DNA from: Acanthaster planci
Taxonomy: Eukaryota; Echinodermata; Asteroidea; Valvatida; Acanthasteridae
NCBI RefSeq assembly: GCF_001949145.1
Contig: NW_019091406.1
Coordinates: 1,797,515-1,861,514, forward strand
Direction of reading: 5' to 3'
Length of the DNA: 64,000 nucleotides
Shown here: positions 51,180-63,030 of the stretch, piece after piece
How positions within the stretch are numbered: the stretch's first letter is position 1
Layout of the letters: each line of letters opens with the position of its first letter
Made by a program: the position numbers and the translations under genes
Notes under the pieces: model-generated
What the model saw: only the letters and a program-made list of their open reading frames with translations
What the model was told of the DNA's origin: nothing
The model's database searches: none

Positions 51180-53180
51180 GACTAGTAATATAAAATGGCT
51201 CTGAACTGTAATCTTGCGAGTCGATTTGGCGCGCAATTCATTATAATATGCAGGCATAATACCTCCGTCATCGCAGCGTGCAGGTCACGGTTGCCACTTT
51301 ACTCAATGACGTTCATGTGCTCGAAGGCCTACACAGGCAACAGTGCCATGACTGCATCATGCATGCACTGTAGGCCTACGAACTAAATGGCAACGCGACT
51401 GCAACTTAGTGCAACTTGGACGCACATTGGAACGGTACACAAAAATAACACCCCAGCTGAATAAAACACTTACTTGATCCCTCCTATGTGGAAACTAAAA
51501 CTTGCGAGGTGAAGTATTGTAACAACACTGAAGTATTTGCTGGTCAAAATTGACAACCTACAAGTTGCGCAGAACCCTTCCCCACGTACAATAAAGTCCA
51601 CTTATGTGTATACGTACGTATTCATTTGCTTGCGCTCCACAGTCAAAATGGCCGACCCATCTCTGCGCTACTTACTTTTTGCTGTGCGTTCCACACACAT
51701 GCACAATGCACGTAATTGCATGGGCCGTGGCATAGCGTTTGTGCACACGATACGCGATTCGTGGGTTGGACGAATCCGGGTCGAACCGCAGACAACCTGC
51801 CGCTCTCCCTATGCCATGAATGGCACACGCCATACGGGCGCGCACCGCGCTCATCCAATGAGACACGACGGTCGTCTACATACGATGAATATTTATTACC
51901 TAGAAACAGCCACCAATGAGAACTCAGAACAAGCTTGACAACATACCGGGATCGAAGAACCAGGCTTACTATACCGCGTAGTTGTACAGACGCGCGTGCT
52001 AAGCGGTTTCTGGACTTGAACTGAACGCAATTGCGGGAACGCAAACAATGTTATCATGACAAAATGTGGCGAGTAACCTACTCACACACAAAAACGCGTG
52101 TTAGGAGAGCAGCGTTAGTGTAACAATTTCACGAGATGACTGATAAAATGTTCCGTTCCACGGGCCAACCTATTGATTCCGTCGACGTCTGAATAAATTC
52201 TGGAAGAGCTAAATAAATCCGAATAAATTTTTGCATCATGTACACATTTAAAAAGCTCTTGCAACCTTGGATAGATAAACGGTGCGTCGCTCGACTATTT
52301 ACATAATAGAATATTATGGAACGTTCCATTTTGATGTGCGGCCGCGTGGTGAAGACAAATAAGTCATATGAGTATCTGACATATCAGCAGTCGATTGATG
52401 GGGGCTACAGTAACGTGTATGGCTCTACATACAACCCTGTCGGTTTCTAATCGCAGGTTGCATTACGAGTGATACGAGAAAAACAGTCGGGTCACATCGA
52501 AAATGGTGACAAAAATTACATCGAAACGGATCGGAGTCTAACCAGAAGACATTGAAATTGAATACTATCAGTGAAATGATTTCATATTCGGGCATTTTAC
52601 GCCTATTTAAGGTAACAGCACAAACTACTCGAATGTCTGTTTATGGTAATACACTGTAATTAAGAACCTACCTTAGGACGATCGTGCGTAAAAGACGCCA
52701 ATGCAGCTTGTTTTCGGCATTATCGTCATCTGCATGTCGTGTTAAGTTGGAATTACTTGGCGGAGGCCAGGAGTAATACATGAGCGGAAATCAACCGTCA
52801 GGCAGATGCTGCTAGAACCTATTTTACATAGATGTATGTGTTACTATACTGGCTGCTGTAGATAGCCAAACCATTCTGATGCAGCGACACATTTCGCAAA
52901 TTCCTACCAGTCTACCAAGAAAACGATTTCTCTGATAAGGCGCACTTTTGCGACTTGACACTATTCACAGAAGCTATCTTGTTCGTAAGTGTGACGTCAC
53001 TTCAGTTTAAACCACGCCCTCTGCACATACACTACACATAAAGTCACGTGAATTGATCATCGTTTACACGGCTATGGAACCGGAACTTAACGCGAAACTT
53101 CAGCGATCGTCCAATGGCAGCCTGCAAATCGTTGCGCGTCCGCGTGTGTGTCGAAGTCACCTACGAACCGGATAGACATA
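51180..53180. other. CpG-richer region, possible promoter of the zinc finger gene
   Basis: CpG content is higher around 51600-52020, and CAAAATGGCCG (a YY1-like site) occurs at about 51646. No coding exon with a matching acceptor or donor could be tied to 47522. Confidence 0.25.
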
Positions 53181-53493
53181 GGGTGCGTTCGATTAGCATA
53201 CACGTGTAAGTCAAACTTACACGAGAGCGTTCGTTTAGCCATCACGTGATGTTCGTGCCTGCCCTGGTGTCAGCCACCACTACCCCAGCTGGCGAGCGGG
53301 TCTCTGGAGGTTGCCCGAGTGTAATGACGTCACGGATGGACTGTTCGAGCATGGACGTACATGATGGAATGAGGCGGGGACTTGACATTTTTCCCAGAAT
53401 GCCTTGGAAAACACACTGCGGCGTTTGATAAGCCTCATTTTGAGGCTTCCCTCGTGTGTAACGTGTATTCGAGGAAGCTAATCGAACACACCC
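53181..53493. mobile_element. TIR element, GGTGCGTTCGATTAGC family (copy 1)
   Basis: It starts GGGTGCGTTCGATTAGC and ends GCTAATCGAACACACCC, an inverted pair. The interior (GTAATGACGTCACGGATGGA, TCACGTGATGTTCGTGCC) recurs in inverted order at 53831-54150. Confidence 0.85.
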
Positions 53494-53830
53494 ATTATCT
53501 TTAGGCAAACATGAATTCTCAGTTCTGATTGGTCGATCCATGGCAACAAACAGTGTGATATATAACCGTATTGCACGGTTCATATGAAACCCTGCGTAAT
53601 GGGCTGTTCTAACTCTCAACGCATTGCGCATTTTTAAGCTAAAAGCAAACGCACATCTGCATGACTGTAAATTTAAAAGTCGCGTGTTTGCCCGTGCTGA
53701 TCATCACCTGTTTAAACGCATGTACAATTCAAACAATTTCCTATGGTTACCCTCCCCAGCTCCCCAAGTCCTCCGGTCACTGTTGTCATCTGGAGCTGGA
53801 CCGCAGGCGGCGCACTGAGACCCAACAATA

Positions 53831-54150
53831 GGTGCGTTCGATTAGCTTCTCTGAATACACCAGCGTTACACCAAGAGAAGCCTCCAAATGAGGCTCATCG
53901 AACGCTGCAGCGTATTCGTCAAGGCATTCTGAGAAAAAGGTCAAGTCCCCACCACGTTCCATCACGTCCATGAACGAACAGTCCATCCGTGACGTCATTA
54001 CACTCGGGCAGCCTCCAGAGACCCGCTCGCCTGCAGGGGTAGTGGTGGCTGACACCAGCCTGAGGGCTGGAACGAAGATCACGTGATGGCTAAACGAACG
54101 CTCTCTGTAAGTTTGACTTACACGAGGACGGAAGCTAATCGAACGCACCC
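53831..54150. mobile_element. TIR element, GGTGCGTTCGATTAGC family (copy 2, opposite orientation)
   Basis: The ends are GGTGCGTTCGATTAGCTTC and GAAGCTAATCGAACGCACC. The interior is the reverse complement of copy 1 with substitutions and small indels. The two copies are about 340 bp apart. Confidence 0.85.
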
Positions 54151-54506
54151 ATTGAGAAGGGCCCGGGGTTGGGGACCCAACGAGATTCGTCCAGGATTGT
54201 AGCTGCTTTTAATTTCAAGTTGGGGAGAATATCATTACCCCAGCAAAAATACGGGCGATTTGCAATTAGTTCGCCTCCGAGAGTTTGCAACGCGTTATTG
54301 TGACCAACCCCCGTCCAATGCGCGAAATTTGTCGACCGTTTCCAAACGCGCATTGGGTCCACAGATTTCGCGCTCTGGGATTGGTCAACGCGTTGCAAAT
54401 ACTGTCATGTAACACCCGTATTGAAAATTGAAGTGGCAAAGTTTGCCATGCCCGCTGTGACATGCCTCGGTGTCGGTGCGAATGTACAGAATCTGTGCTC
54501 TCCACA

Positions 54507-54656
54507 ATAGAGTATCGAACTGTGACGTCACTGTGAACCAGAAAGTGCAGTGCAAACGAATGGAGTACGCGCTCGTGTTGGTTCACGCGTTGGTTCTCGC
54601 GCTAATGCCTTTTACACACTAATTGTGCGCGTGACGTATTCATTTCGGAACTCTAC
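54507..54656. mobile_element. 150-bp TIR element, AGAGTACCGAAGTG family (copy 3 of 3)
   Basis: AGAGTATCGAACTGTGACGT at the left and ATTCATTTCGGAACTCT at the right; the arms are more diverged than in copies 1 and 2, but the interior (AGTGCAGTGCAAACGAATGG, ACACACTAATTGTGCGCGTG) is the same. Confidence 0.8.
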
Positions 54657-54659
54657 TGA

Positions 54660-57600
54660 CAACTTTGCACAGTGTTCTCGGTGCGTAAACAACTGCAGCT
54701 TGATTTTTACTACCAAGAAGGGTCCATCTCACGGCGACATAGCGCACAAGAGTGCTGGGTCAACTTTGCCCTTACGATAAAAAATGACACTGTTTCCCAA
54801 CAATACCTATACCAAACCCCCTAACTTGAACATGGCCACGTGCAGGATACCCAACTGGGTTCACAAGATGCTACTGAAAGAATTTTGGTGTCACTTTTGA
54901 CCATTACATAATGTCATTGTAACGTTACAGTCACAGTATAAATGTTGAGGCTGCATGTAATTGAGTCCTCGATTGCGGACGTGGACTCCATGCAAATCTT
55001 GAAATCCTGAATATGACGTGCACACGTTGAAACCAGGGCAAATGTTCAAACATGTACGGTTGCGAAACCTCACCCTGATAGGAAAGATGAGACTGGGTGA
55101 AAAACAAACAGAGAAAAATCTGAATAGAAACTAAATTGGAGGGAGACGTCTGAATCTGTGCGCATTCATGTAAACGCGCGATGTTGACTGAATGTGACAG
55201 TCCCTCGTTGTGTCTAGCCATCTAGCCTCCTTTTTCACTTTCAAATTTTCCTTGACTGGCGACTAATTGCCGCAACGCTGCTTGTGTAGTCATTGGTCTA
55301 AAACCTCACTGTTGAGAGATATACTTGTGGCAAACATGAGTACTGTTAATGGTACCACCGTAATGTATTGCTCAATGGGAAAACTATCTGGTACTTTTCA
55401 ATGAATAATCTTTTTGGTATTACTTCTACTGATACAAGACATTTTGGGCCAATAGTGCAATCAAATGTCATTCATTATTAGTTGATTGGAGAGTTGGAGA
55501 ACAATAAATTGATATATCCGGGGGAAAAACAACCCCTAACTTATTTTGGGTGTTGAAAGTTTTGACATTCGATTTCCATCGCAATCCATTTGTAGGCATC
55601 ACTGTTCACCTAATCTGTGTAAATTGTGCAGTACTTCCAAATGAAGAGATGGCAATTGATGTATTTTTGTCTTTAAATAAAAAAAAAGAACACTGCACTT
55701 GTTGCTAGCTTGTTATAATCGCTCAGATTTATTTCCTGCTAAGCCAAAGTCCCACTGAGTCCCCAAACAAAAGACCATCAATGCAAGTACACCACACAGT
55801 GATTACGCGCACACCAATTTTATTTCAACTTACGCATTTGTCCAATTTACAGAGATTGTGTCCAGTATATTACCGCTGAATTTATGTGATAAACATTTAC
55901 AGGCACTTGGTTGGTGGTGCTGCTGACCTAGCCTTTTCTTTTTATCTCTTACAATACCAGAGTAAACCTATGCATTTTAAGCTCCAAAAATATATGTCTA
56001 TAAAGTAATATTGTCAAATAATTACTTTGGTTAACAGCTGATATATCTGTACACCAACAATTACTTTACATAGTGACCAAGAAGAAGTTTACCAAAAGGT
56101 AGCTTCAAATTACAACACGAATGCTCAGTACTAAACGATCTTCTAATAATGGTTTCACAGTGCCAAAGTGGGCGCAAGATACAAGTTGTTTCCGCTGACA
56201 ATGGGACTTCTTGACATTTGGTTTCGGAGGGATTTGGAGATCTTGTGGGAACCAAGCCTGTCGAGGGTTTAGCAGACACTGAAGGCAATCTATTTGCTTT
56301 CCTTCATGGACTTCAAGTACCGAGCCAAAATGTCATTATAGATCACAAGCTCTTCTTGGAAAAAGGGCTTACGCACAAAACGTGGTACATGTACATGTAT
56401 TTGATTCTTTTTTCAAGCATTTGTGAGAAACGGGGAAGGTTTGCTTGGGTTCTTAAAACTAAAGTGAGGGAAACACTAGGTGCTTGTTACTAACTCTTTT
56501 TTGAAATATCTGTTATGCGGAATTAATGTAGCAGGCCTACGCGCTACTGTCAGTAGCACTGATCTGACTGAATCTCATAAGATGATCCTTGAGGCCCTTT
56601 TAATGAGGTACCTTTATTTCAATTTGCAACGGAGAGAGTAAGCTGAACTAAGGTTGGCATCCCTGGCATTGATGTGGGGAAAAAAATGAGAATTCCTCTT
56701 AGTTTTTAGTGCAATATTCTCTTAAAGAATGAGAGAAAATAATTTGAGAGTGACTTTTAAAAATGGGGGGGGGGAAGTGAAAGTGGTGGTGTCCCTTCCC
56801 TCACTTTTGGTTCGAGGGAACAAAATCTCTGATAATTAACTCTTGGTCAATCGTACAGTTGAATTAACTTATTAGCATTCGTATATCCTTTCATAGAACT
56901 AGAATTAATCCAGATGAGAATCTTAATGTGTACATGTTTAAGTAAGTTAGAGTGCATAATTGCTCTGAATGTTTATAAGAAGTGAGACTCTAAACAAATC
57001 ATGCCCACTATAATACAATGCACTTGAGAACTCTTGAAAACTCGGTGATAGAAATGACTATTATTGTGTTCTATGCACGAATATAAATGCTCAAACTGTT
57101 GTTAAAATGATCTTAAGATCTACGATTGTTTAAAATAAACCACAACACTAATTCCAAAATTCATGTGCTGCTGAGAACAAATTCATGAAGTGTTTTTTAA
57201 AAAAGGAAAAAACTTAGTGTTTAAAAAATGCATTTTTTCTTACTAAAAGTGGAATGACAAACAGTCAGTCGCCAAATAAAAGAGGCAGGTTTGTGGGGGA
57301 TAGCTGGGGAAATCGCCTGATTCCTCTCTAGCTCTTTTAATTAAGGTTCAAGAGACTATCCTGGTGCTAGTGATCGCTGGTGCTTCACAAGAAAATTACA
57401 GGTGTACCACTGCACCTATACAATATTGGACTACACAAGAACTAGGAAAACCTCCAAAAAATAAGGTAAATTTGCAGTCCTTGGCAAGGGTAACAACGGA
57501 CACGTACATTAGACCTAGTTCACGGCATATGGTACAAGAAGTGCAACCTGCACGCATGTACAGTACATGTATTTTGATTCCAATGCAAGAAATGGCAATT

Positions 57601-59000
57601 ATCTCCACCAGCTACTGCACTCCAAAGCCTTATTCAATATCGATTGCACGTTCATTTACAGGCTGCTCTGCGTACATATACACGTAGATTTAAGTATAAC
57701 ATTGCCACTTATTCAATCCCAGATTTCTCAGCAATTCTGCGACAAATTGTCCAGAATTGTGGAAATTCTCTATTTTGCTAGCGCCTTGGGCTCTACTGTT
57801 TTCTCATCCTTCAAGCTCTTCCGTTACCTCCTAGGGATATTACCAAGTGTTAAGACATTTACTGATTTCTTTGACACAATTTACTTCCTAATTGAGTTAC
57901 TCACCCCTTTTCATTCCTTATCCTGCAACTCATTTTACACTTACATCTGTTCTAAAAACTTACATTTTCAAAATAACAACTCCTTTTTAAAACAGGCAAA
58001 CAAATAGTACTTTTTTTTCAAATGACAAAACACACTTGCAACCTTGTCCCTTCAGAAATTCGGTGTCCACTTCTAGTCTCTAAACTATGGGAGTAGGAAA
58101 GGAGAGTCCATGGGACAAGGTTGTATGCATCTGTTATAGACGTTTTACTCTACAGTGTTTTGATATAACGTAATATGTACACACAGTGAGCTAAAACAGA
58201 AACTAAGGTGAAAAATGTGTTTGCCTGTAATGAGTATGCACTTAGTAACGCAGCTTTTTGTATTTACAAGAAGCATACGCACAAGTGATAACAACAGGAA
58301 GTAATGCTCCACATTCAGAAATTCAGTGCTCAAATTTGCCCTTCACTGTACATTATTTTACAATAACTACCAGGATAAGCTCAATAATTTACCTCAGTTG
58401 CCCTGCCCAGGACCACAAACCAAAGATCTTGTGATTTAATGTTAAATTAAATGTCTGTGTACATCAAAGACATTACCTCAGTTTTGTCCAGCATTAAGTA
58501 CTTGACCTTTCAAATGAGGTACAGGGTTACATGTATATTAACTAAAATGCATCACTGTTGTGACTGGACGATAAATTAACCGCCACCCCCAAAAAAGATC
58601 AAGACAACGCATCTTAAAAACGAAACAAGAAATAACGGTTATTAATTACACAATTCAGTCTCCCATACATATACATACACAGGGATGAGGAAGCTCAAGT
58701 ATAACTGATACGCCAATGACACATGTTCTCTGAAATCATACACTGTACAATCAATACATTTTCTTTCATAGATTACTCTTAAAAATTTATTTCTCAATAA
58801 CTTTACAGTGTACTGAATGGATTATACTCTGTTATTGTTCAGAGGTGACAGGTGTTTCTTTTCTACAAAACAGCCAAGTTGTTTGCATTTGTTAATAGAC
58901 ATTTCATATTGGTGATACTGCGTTCTCTGTTAAAGAATTTCAATACAGCAAGCCAAATGTACAGAAATGACATATCCATAATCCAGAACATCTGTTACTT
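54660..59000. other. Long AT-rich stretch without a recognised gene
   Basis: Open frames at 56218-56493 (+) and 57567-58007 (+) have no splice, family or codon support. AATAAA signals on the minus strand (complements at 58786-58791 and 59011-59016) may end the transcript of the gene at 59713. Confidence 0.3.
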
Positions 59001-59712
59001 TTGTAAGCTTTTTATTCAAAACATTGCAGTGTTTCAATCACTTATTTATCATATACATACAGTCAAGGGTCATATCGACACAGGTTATTTGTCACATATG
59101 TATTTCATTTCATTGACAGTTATGTTCACTGACACTTGAACTATGTAAAAATGTGGTAAAAGTGTAAAAGGAAATGAATAAACTTAAGAAACTGCCTTCA
59201 AGACAGTAATGGGTACTTTGATTTGTCACTGGACATACAAGTCTTTACAGAGAGCAGCAGAGGAAACTAACTTTAAGAAGTTCACATGTGCACATACCAG
59301 AAATGGTAAAACTAGTCAAATAGGAATTTGCATCTGAAATAATTCCAATCCGCCATCTCTTCTAAAATCTCTAAAAATCCTCAAAGCTTCTGAAATTTAC
59401 TAGCTCAAATTCCTTTTTGAAAGAATGGTCTTTAAAACTCGAAAGTGTGCTCACTGTGTCTCTTTGCTAAATGCACGTAATCCTATGCTTACGCATGGAG
59501 ACTTCCCACAATAGGACATTCACTGCTGAGTAAAAGCATGCCCTCTTTTGTTCCTTTCGAAGCTGGTTGACTACTATAACTTCTGAATGAAGTTAAGCGC
59601 AGGTCTGAATTTCCCAAATTTCCTTTTGCTGTAAAAAAAATTTTAAAAAGTAAAGTTGGAATGACACTTTGAGAATATTTAAGGGTTAAAAAGTCTTGTA
59701 CGTGTAAGTGGA

Positions 59713-60326
59713 TCATCTTTTGCCAGAGTGCTCGACATGTTTGGGGACGCCACTCCTTCGTAGGCTGGAGACTGGTCTCCTTGTGTCTGCAGCATCTGCT
59801 TCTGAGGGTCGAGGAGGATTCTGATGAGAAGGTTCACGCTGAGAATGAGGGGAAGGGGAGGAGTGGTAAGGCGGGGCATGGAGGGCCGACAGGGGGTCCA
59901 TCTCTTCCTCGTACTCCAGGTCCTGGTCTCCGACGCTCCGGCGATGCTTCAAGTCCAGCTCCTCCTCTTCGTCCGCCTCTGCCTCCTCCCGAGGTGTCTC
60001 CTCCTGCCCCTTGTCCCCATCCATCCTGTCATCATCATCGTCATCATCCTCAATGTCTGCGAACATGTCGTCCTCCATGAAGCCATGGCTGTCCCAGTCA
60101 TCTTCAAAGTCGTTCGCCCGCTCCTGCTGGAGGGCAGACAGGGCAAAGTTGCCCCGCCGCAGCTGTGCAGACATCCTACGCCGAGCAGCTCGGGAAGTTG
60201 GCACAAAGAGCATCTCGTCGATGTAGTCCTCGTCCAGTGTTGCAATGTCAGAGTCAGGGCCCTTGGTGTAGCAGCTACTGCCCCCCTCGCTACTTCCGTC
60301 TGTTCCTCTTCTGCTGTTTATCCACC
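59713..60326 (-). CDS. Acidic C-terminal exon of an unidentified gene extending to the right
   Basis: A CCTTATTCCCAG acceptor at 60327 opens an exon in phase with 204 codons to TGA 59715-59713. It reads WINSRRGTDGSSEGGSSCYT, then a conserved-looking block (DSDIATLDEDYIDEMLFVPT, SRAARRRMSAQLRRG), then a strongly acidic disordered region (MFADIEDDDDDDDRM, EAEADEEEELD) and a P/S/H-rich tail (PPYHSSPSPHSQ). No catalytic or folded domain is visible. The LDEDYIDEMLFVP/RRRMSAQLRR part is the best candidate for a short linear interaction motif. Upstream exons were not found before the window edge. I cannot name the family. Confidence 0.7.
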
Positions 60327-60329
60327 CTG

Positions 60330-61305
60330 GGAATAAGGCAGAGAAAATTCAATACCACATCCAAAAAGTGGCTTTCCGTACCATGAAATTTTGGAAAAGG
60401 TTTCTTGCTAAACACAATTAGTTGAGCAGGCAATCTGCTTCACCAATTGTGTGGCTTAATGTATTCTAATGCAACAAAATAATCTGCCATCCATACCTGA
60501 CATTTCAAATGAAACATCTTCACCCAATAGCCCCATCTTGAAAGCATTATTTGTACCATATGCTGAGGGCAGTTTTTCAGTACCCAACATCAGAGCCAAA
60601 ACTACAGAGCAATTTACTTCAATGTCAAAATTTCAAAATCTGTTGTGCCTTTGGCAAGGAGCATTTACAGGGCAGCCAGGATTGTTGGGATGGTCTTACT
60701 CTTTGCTAAATAAATTGACACAACTTTTAAAATTCTTGTAATGTTCAAGAGAAGTTACAGATCTTGGAAACAATAGTATATTTCTTGGAGGAATTTTAGA
60801 GTGGGCTGGAAACGGAGGAAAATGCCACGAGGCACTCAAAGCCATCTTTGCCCTTTACACAACTATCTCAGAAAGTCCTGCATAATTGGTCTTTAGCAAT
60901 TCTGTAACCACAATGCCAGTATTTCACTTTCAAATATAAGTTTGAAAACAACAAACAGTTTTTTCTTTGAACAACTGATAAAATTATGTCAGAAATAAAA
61001 AAAAGTTTAAGCTTCTTCAAAATATTAACAGGTTTTAGAAACAAACAAAAGATTGGACAACTGATAAAATTATGTCAGAAATAAAAAACGTTTTAAGCTT
61101 CTACGAAAAATTAACAGGTTTTAGAAACGAACTGAGAGTTAATAGGCAGAACAGAAGAAACATTGGAAACGTTTCCAATAGTCCAAAATACAGACAAGTA
61201 CGACTGCAGTTTCAGTGCACTGCATTCCTGCTGTTAAAAACATCTCAGTGTGTTTAATAGCTGTGGTGCTGCACTGGGAAAACAGGTGTGCAACAAGTCA
61301 ACGAT
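60330..61305 (-). other. Intron of the right-edge gene, no exon seen
   Basis: It contains a short direct duplication: a roughly 65-base block (ACAACTGATAAAATTATGTC start) near 60970-61035 repeats at 61057-61125. Confidence 0.4.
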
Positions 61306-61309
61306 TAAT

Positions 61310-61438
61310 AGACCTCTGTAATAATGATGCCACACTTTTTTTTGCCATGTGTGGTTTCCTAGAGAGCCAGTGGGGTCCAATGGTCCACTGACATCCGTAA
61401 GAAAGTGCACAGAGCGTGGTGCCATTAGTACAGAGGTC
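61310..61438. mobile_element. Short TIR element with GATGCCACAC arms (copy 2)
   Basis: AGACCTCTGTAATAATGATG continues CCACAC; the right arm GTGGTGCCATTAGTACAGAG then GTC is its complement. It is the better preserved partner of 3540-3667. Confidence 0.7.
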
Positions 61439-62523
61439 CATCCAACAGCCAGTCTGAAAAGACAGAGAAGGGATAGTACTACTGCTTAGCGTGTAACTTT
61501 ACAAGCATAAACTCATGCATGCATTGCATGGGTTCAGAGATCTAACACATCTGTTGACCCACCAGAAAGCTTTCCAGGTTTTTTTCTTTAGTTCTAGTGA
61601 CAAACACTGCTTTAACAATGCTGGTAAATTTTACAAGTCTAAAATTCTGTGCTTGGCACAAGCCATTGTTTTTCCCTTTTAAATATTAGTGCGTCCACGT
61701 ACATGTAACCTCAGGCTTAAACAATGCAGCTAATGATCATGGTTTGTGCCAAAGTAAGATCATGGAGGATTAAGGAATCTGCCGTAATTTCATGTAGAGT
61801 TGTTGTAAAACACAAATCCAGAAGTTCTCACAAATCCCAGTCTCTACATACATAGTGGATGGGGTATGAATAGTGACAACAGAATGCTTTGTTTTCACAC
61901 TTCATTTGATTATGTACCGGGTAGTACCTTGACATGAGATTAGATGAACAGTGAGAACTTGTAAGGAAATAACAACACTATTTTAATCTTTACCATGTTG
62001 GAAAATGCAGCAAATTTTTCAAGCTCAAAATTGGGCTGGAAGCGTTTGAACGAAAAGTTCATGTCACCGTCAAAAAGCCAGCTTACATGTAGAATACACT
62101 GGTAACAGGTTTAATAAACAGAGTACGGTACACAGAACTAAAATAGGCATTCAAAACTTATGAAAAACTTACCTTTCAAATTAAATCAAGTTTAATTCCA
62201 AATTTAGGTGTGCAACATAAGTTTTGTTTAGCTTGAAAAAAATGCAGGCATAAAGTTCACTTCCCAGAATTCTTTTTCTCAGTCATGAATTATCCCTTTC
62301 GTTAATGGGGGATTTTAACTGAGGCCTTATCACAAGCTCAATTAGTAGCTTAGTTGTTAAATGACTTTGTCTAAATCAAAATAAATCCCACAATGCTTTA
62401 AATGTGAGTAAAAAATAATTTCAATATTATTGTCACAGTGCAGAGTTCACCTAAAGTCACATCACAGGTTTGGTAAGAAGTACAAAGGGATGAACCCTGA
62501 CAAAGACTTGCCTTTCCTCCCAA

Positions 62524-63030
62524 TAGACCTCTATCATAGGGTAGCCATCTTACTTTTCTATCATTCAAAGCAATGAGATTTGAAGCTTCTTATGGTAGAA
62601 GTTGCAAGTAAACTAGATAGGTTTGCAGCAGCACCATGAATATACCTCTGTTTTGAGTATGTGGGGTTCTGAAAAGCACTGGTGGTACTCAACGTTTTGG
62701 ACAGTACGCTCTGTCTGTCGTCAGGAGACTGCATGCAGTCTCCTGACAACGGACAGAGCGTACTGTCTCTAGCTGATGACGGACAAGGCATACGGTCTGC
62801 AATGTTGAGTACCACCAGTGCTTTTCAGAACCCCACATACTCAAAAAAGAGATATGTCCATGTTGCTACCCCAAACCTATCTAATTTATTCAAAGCAATG
62901 TAACCAAACTGAGGCTGGAAGGAAAACTAGTCTGTTGCCTTTTACCAACATGTGAAGTTGTGTTACTCTTGCCAATGGGTCTACGGGGAGCAAGACAAAC
63001 ATGGTAGCATCACGGCAAAGGTCTATTCAT
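62524..63030. mobile_element. TIR element with TAGACCTYT ends and a nested palindrome
   Basis: The left end AATAGACCTCTATCATAGGG then TAGCCATCTT is inverted relative to the right end ATGGTAGCATCACGGCAAAG then GTCTATTC. Ends resemble 3249-3373. A separate palindrome fills 62655-62842. Confidence 0.5.
62655..62842. repeat. Nested 188-bp palindrome
   Basis: The outer arms GAGTATGTGGGGTTCTGAAA then AGCACTGGTGGTACTCAAC are perfectly complementary to the right side. Inner arms (ACAGTACGCTCTGTC) surround a central ACTGCATGCAGT. Confidence 0.85.

Noticed and set aside
56218-56493. 91-residue + frame MVSEGFGDLVGTKPVEGLAD
   Set aside because: Looks protein-like for about 55 residues, but no splice sites, neighbours or recognisable family support it; possibly an old transposon fragment.
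57567-58007. 146-residue + open frame
   Set aside because: AT-rich DNA with few stops by chance; composition is hydrophobic without domain structure or splice support.
59781-60336. Long + strand frames over the acidic exon
   Set aside because: Antisense shadows caused by the GAG/GAC-rich coding sequence on the minus strand.
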